Under the pieces are notes generated by a model. That model had not been told where the DNA came from, ran no database searches, and was given only the letters and a program-made list of their open reading frames with translations. From Chroococcidiopsidaceae cyanobacterium CP_BM_RX_35 (lineage in GTDB: Bacteria; Cyanobacteriota; Cyanobacteriia; Cyanobacteriales; Chroococcidiopsidaceae): a stretch of 6,674 nt of DNA. Where the stretch lies: positions 1 to 6,674 of the forward strand of contig JAFAVL010000707.1 of the NCBI GenBank assembly GCA_019242465.1, written 5' to 3'. Positions 6,088 to 6,674 of the stretch are shown in pieces (the stretch's first letter is position 1; each line of letters opens with the position of its first letter). The position numbers and the translations under genes were made by a program.

Positions 6088-6091
6088 CTCC
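6088..6091 (-). promoter_or_regulatory. Shine-Dalgarno site that decides the groES start
   Basis: GGAG here is 8 nt from the ATT at 6079, an ideal spacing; 4 nt from the out-of-frame ATG at 6083, which is short; and 23 nt from the TTG at 6064, which is too far. Confidence 0.6.
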
Positions 6092-6247
6092 AAATCAACA
6101 ACTAGGATGAATAGATCGCGATTAGACCTAAAGGCGTCTACTCAGTAGTAAATCAAGTGGGGGAATAAGGACACGATAGTAAACACCTTCATTTGTATTT
6201 CTTCCATATATTAGGGAAATTATCTTAACAGAAGAAATTGCCTTTCT

Positions 6248-6302
6248 GACCGCGAAAGGCGGTCAACGGTACACCGCCGTTACACGGCGGTGTACCGTTG
6301 AC
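6248..6302. repeat. Perfect 18-bp inverted repeat with overlapping short hairpin
   Basis: GTCAACGGTACACCGCCG (6262-6279) and CGGCGGTGTACCGTTGAC (6285-6302) are exact reverse complements around TTACA; one more T-A pair extends the stem to 19 bp with a 3-nt loop. A 6-bp stem, GACCGC (6248-6253) with GCGGTC (6259-6264), overlaps its left foot and would compete with it. The whole unit is bracketed by AATTGCCTTTCT (6236-6247) and AATTGCTTTTCT (6307-6318), a 12-bp direct repeat with one mismatch, as a target duplication would look. No T-tract follows on either strand, so a simple terminator is unlikely, although it lies 49 nt past the stop of the right-edge gene. A small palindromic mobile repeat is the best reading. 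Otherwise I see nothing certain in the 6092-6351 gap. Confidence 0.7.
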
Positions 6303-6351
6303 TAGCAATTGCTTTTCTCCTGAATCTCTAAATCAAGCTTGGATTATGCTC

Positions 6352-6624
6352 TTAGCTATCTGAGGAAATAACTTCTTCCCAAGTGAGAGGGTCACTAAAT
6401 GAGTTTCCAGACTGAAAGCGAGTATTCATAAGCTTGTTCTTAGAGAGCAGTATTGCTCTGACACTGATAGCAATAATGAGAGGTGTAAGGATGAGTAAAT
6501 AAAGGGCGGGGATAATTAAGAATACAAGCCAATGAAGCAGCCACCGATAAACGGCTAAGGGCTGCCTTCCTAAATTTCTGATAACGGGAATCTTTGTGTA
6601 GCGATGTTCTGTAGGGTTGACCAT
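6352..6624 (-). CDS. Small membrane protein, hypothetical; 5' end uncertain
   Basis: From the ATG at 6624 the product is 90 residues and begins MVNPTEHRYTKIPVIRNLGR. A basic N-terminal segment leads into one long hydrophobic stretch (about residues 28-61, WLLHWLVFLIIPALYLLILT and on to IIAISVRAILL), enough for one long helix or a tight two-helix hairpin with a central Pro. A polar tail ends DPLTWEEVISSDS. No ribosome site stands out before this ATG. The frame also contains a GTG at 6660 and stays open to the right edge, so the true start could lie at 6660 or beyond the window. I do not recognise the family. The gene is well separated from groES, with the palindromic repeat between them. Confidence 0.5.
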   Translation of the reverse strand: MVNPTEHRYTKIPVIRNLGRQPLAVYRWLLHWLVFLIIPALYLLILTPLIIAISVRAILLSKNKLMNTRFQSGNSFSDPLTWEEVISSDS

Positions 6625-6674
6625 TGTTGTTATTACTCGACTTCTACAATTTTTGAACACGCATTGCAGTTGTT

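Overview
The window looks like a chromosomal segment of a cyanobacterium. The reasons are a cyanobacterial-type GroES, a secreted pentapeptide-repeat protein of the NQCxGCDLSGA class, two small proteins of types I recognise from cyanobacterial genomes (an SH3-like basic protein and a two-helix membrane protein), and an IS1-family transposase relic of a cyanobacterial type. These calls come from memory of the families; no database was searched.

Layout, left to right. (1) 1-200, minus: the 5' part of an unrecognised gene that runs off the left edge, with a strong ribosome binding site and a plausible promoter. (2) 465-1921, minus: a two-gene unit, a CadD-type cation transporter followed 20 nt later by an exported pentapeptide-repeat protein. 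(3) 1922-2307: an AT-rich divergent intergenic region with several short inverted repeats. (4) 2308-4290, plus: an APC-superfamily amino-acid permease, a small SH3-like protein starting 27 nt later, and a small membrane protein. (5) 4311-4488, minus: a decayed IS1-family transposase fragment. (6) 4564-5262, minus: an exported, largely helical protein of unknown function. (7) 5263-5767: a relic-rich gap of about 500 bp, holding an IS200/IS605-like structured remnant, an orphan coding-like fragment and what appears to be the first five codons of groEL. (8) 5768-6079, minus: groES. (9) 6248-6302: a perfect long inverted repeat. (10) 6352 to the right edge, minus: a small membrane protein whose 5' end is uncertain.

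The most notable locus is groES. The conserved cyanobacterial N-terminus (ITAITLNLS against the usual MAAVTLSVS) lies upstream of the first standard in-frame start codon. A Shine-Dalgarno sequence is ideally placed for an ATT codon that would give the usual length of 103 residues. Downstream, where groEL should be, only MAKRI survives, 96 nt after the groES stop, and then the sequence turns unrelated. I see no CIRCE operator upstream. The simplest reading is a groESL operon broken by a rearrangement, leaving an orphan groES. A related repeat lies on each side of it (5302-5319 and 6262-6302).

I found no CRISPR array, no tRNA or rRNA gene and no obvious new multi-gene defence or biosynthetic system.
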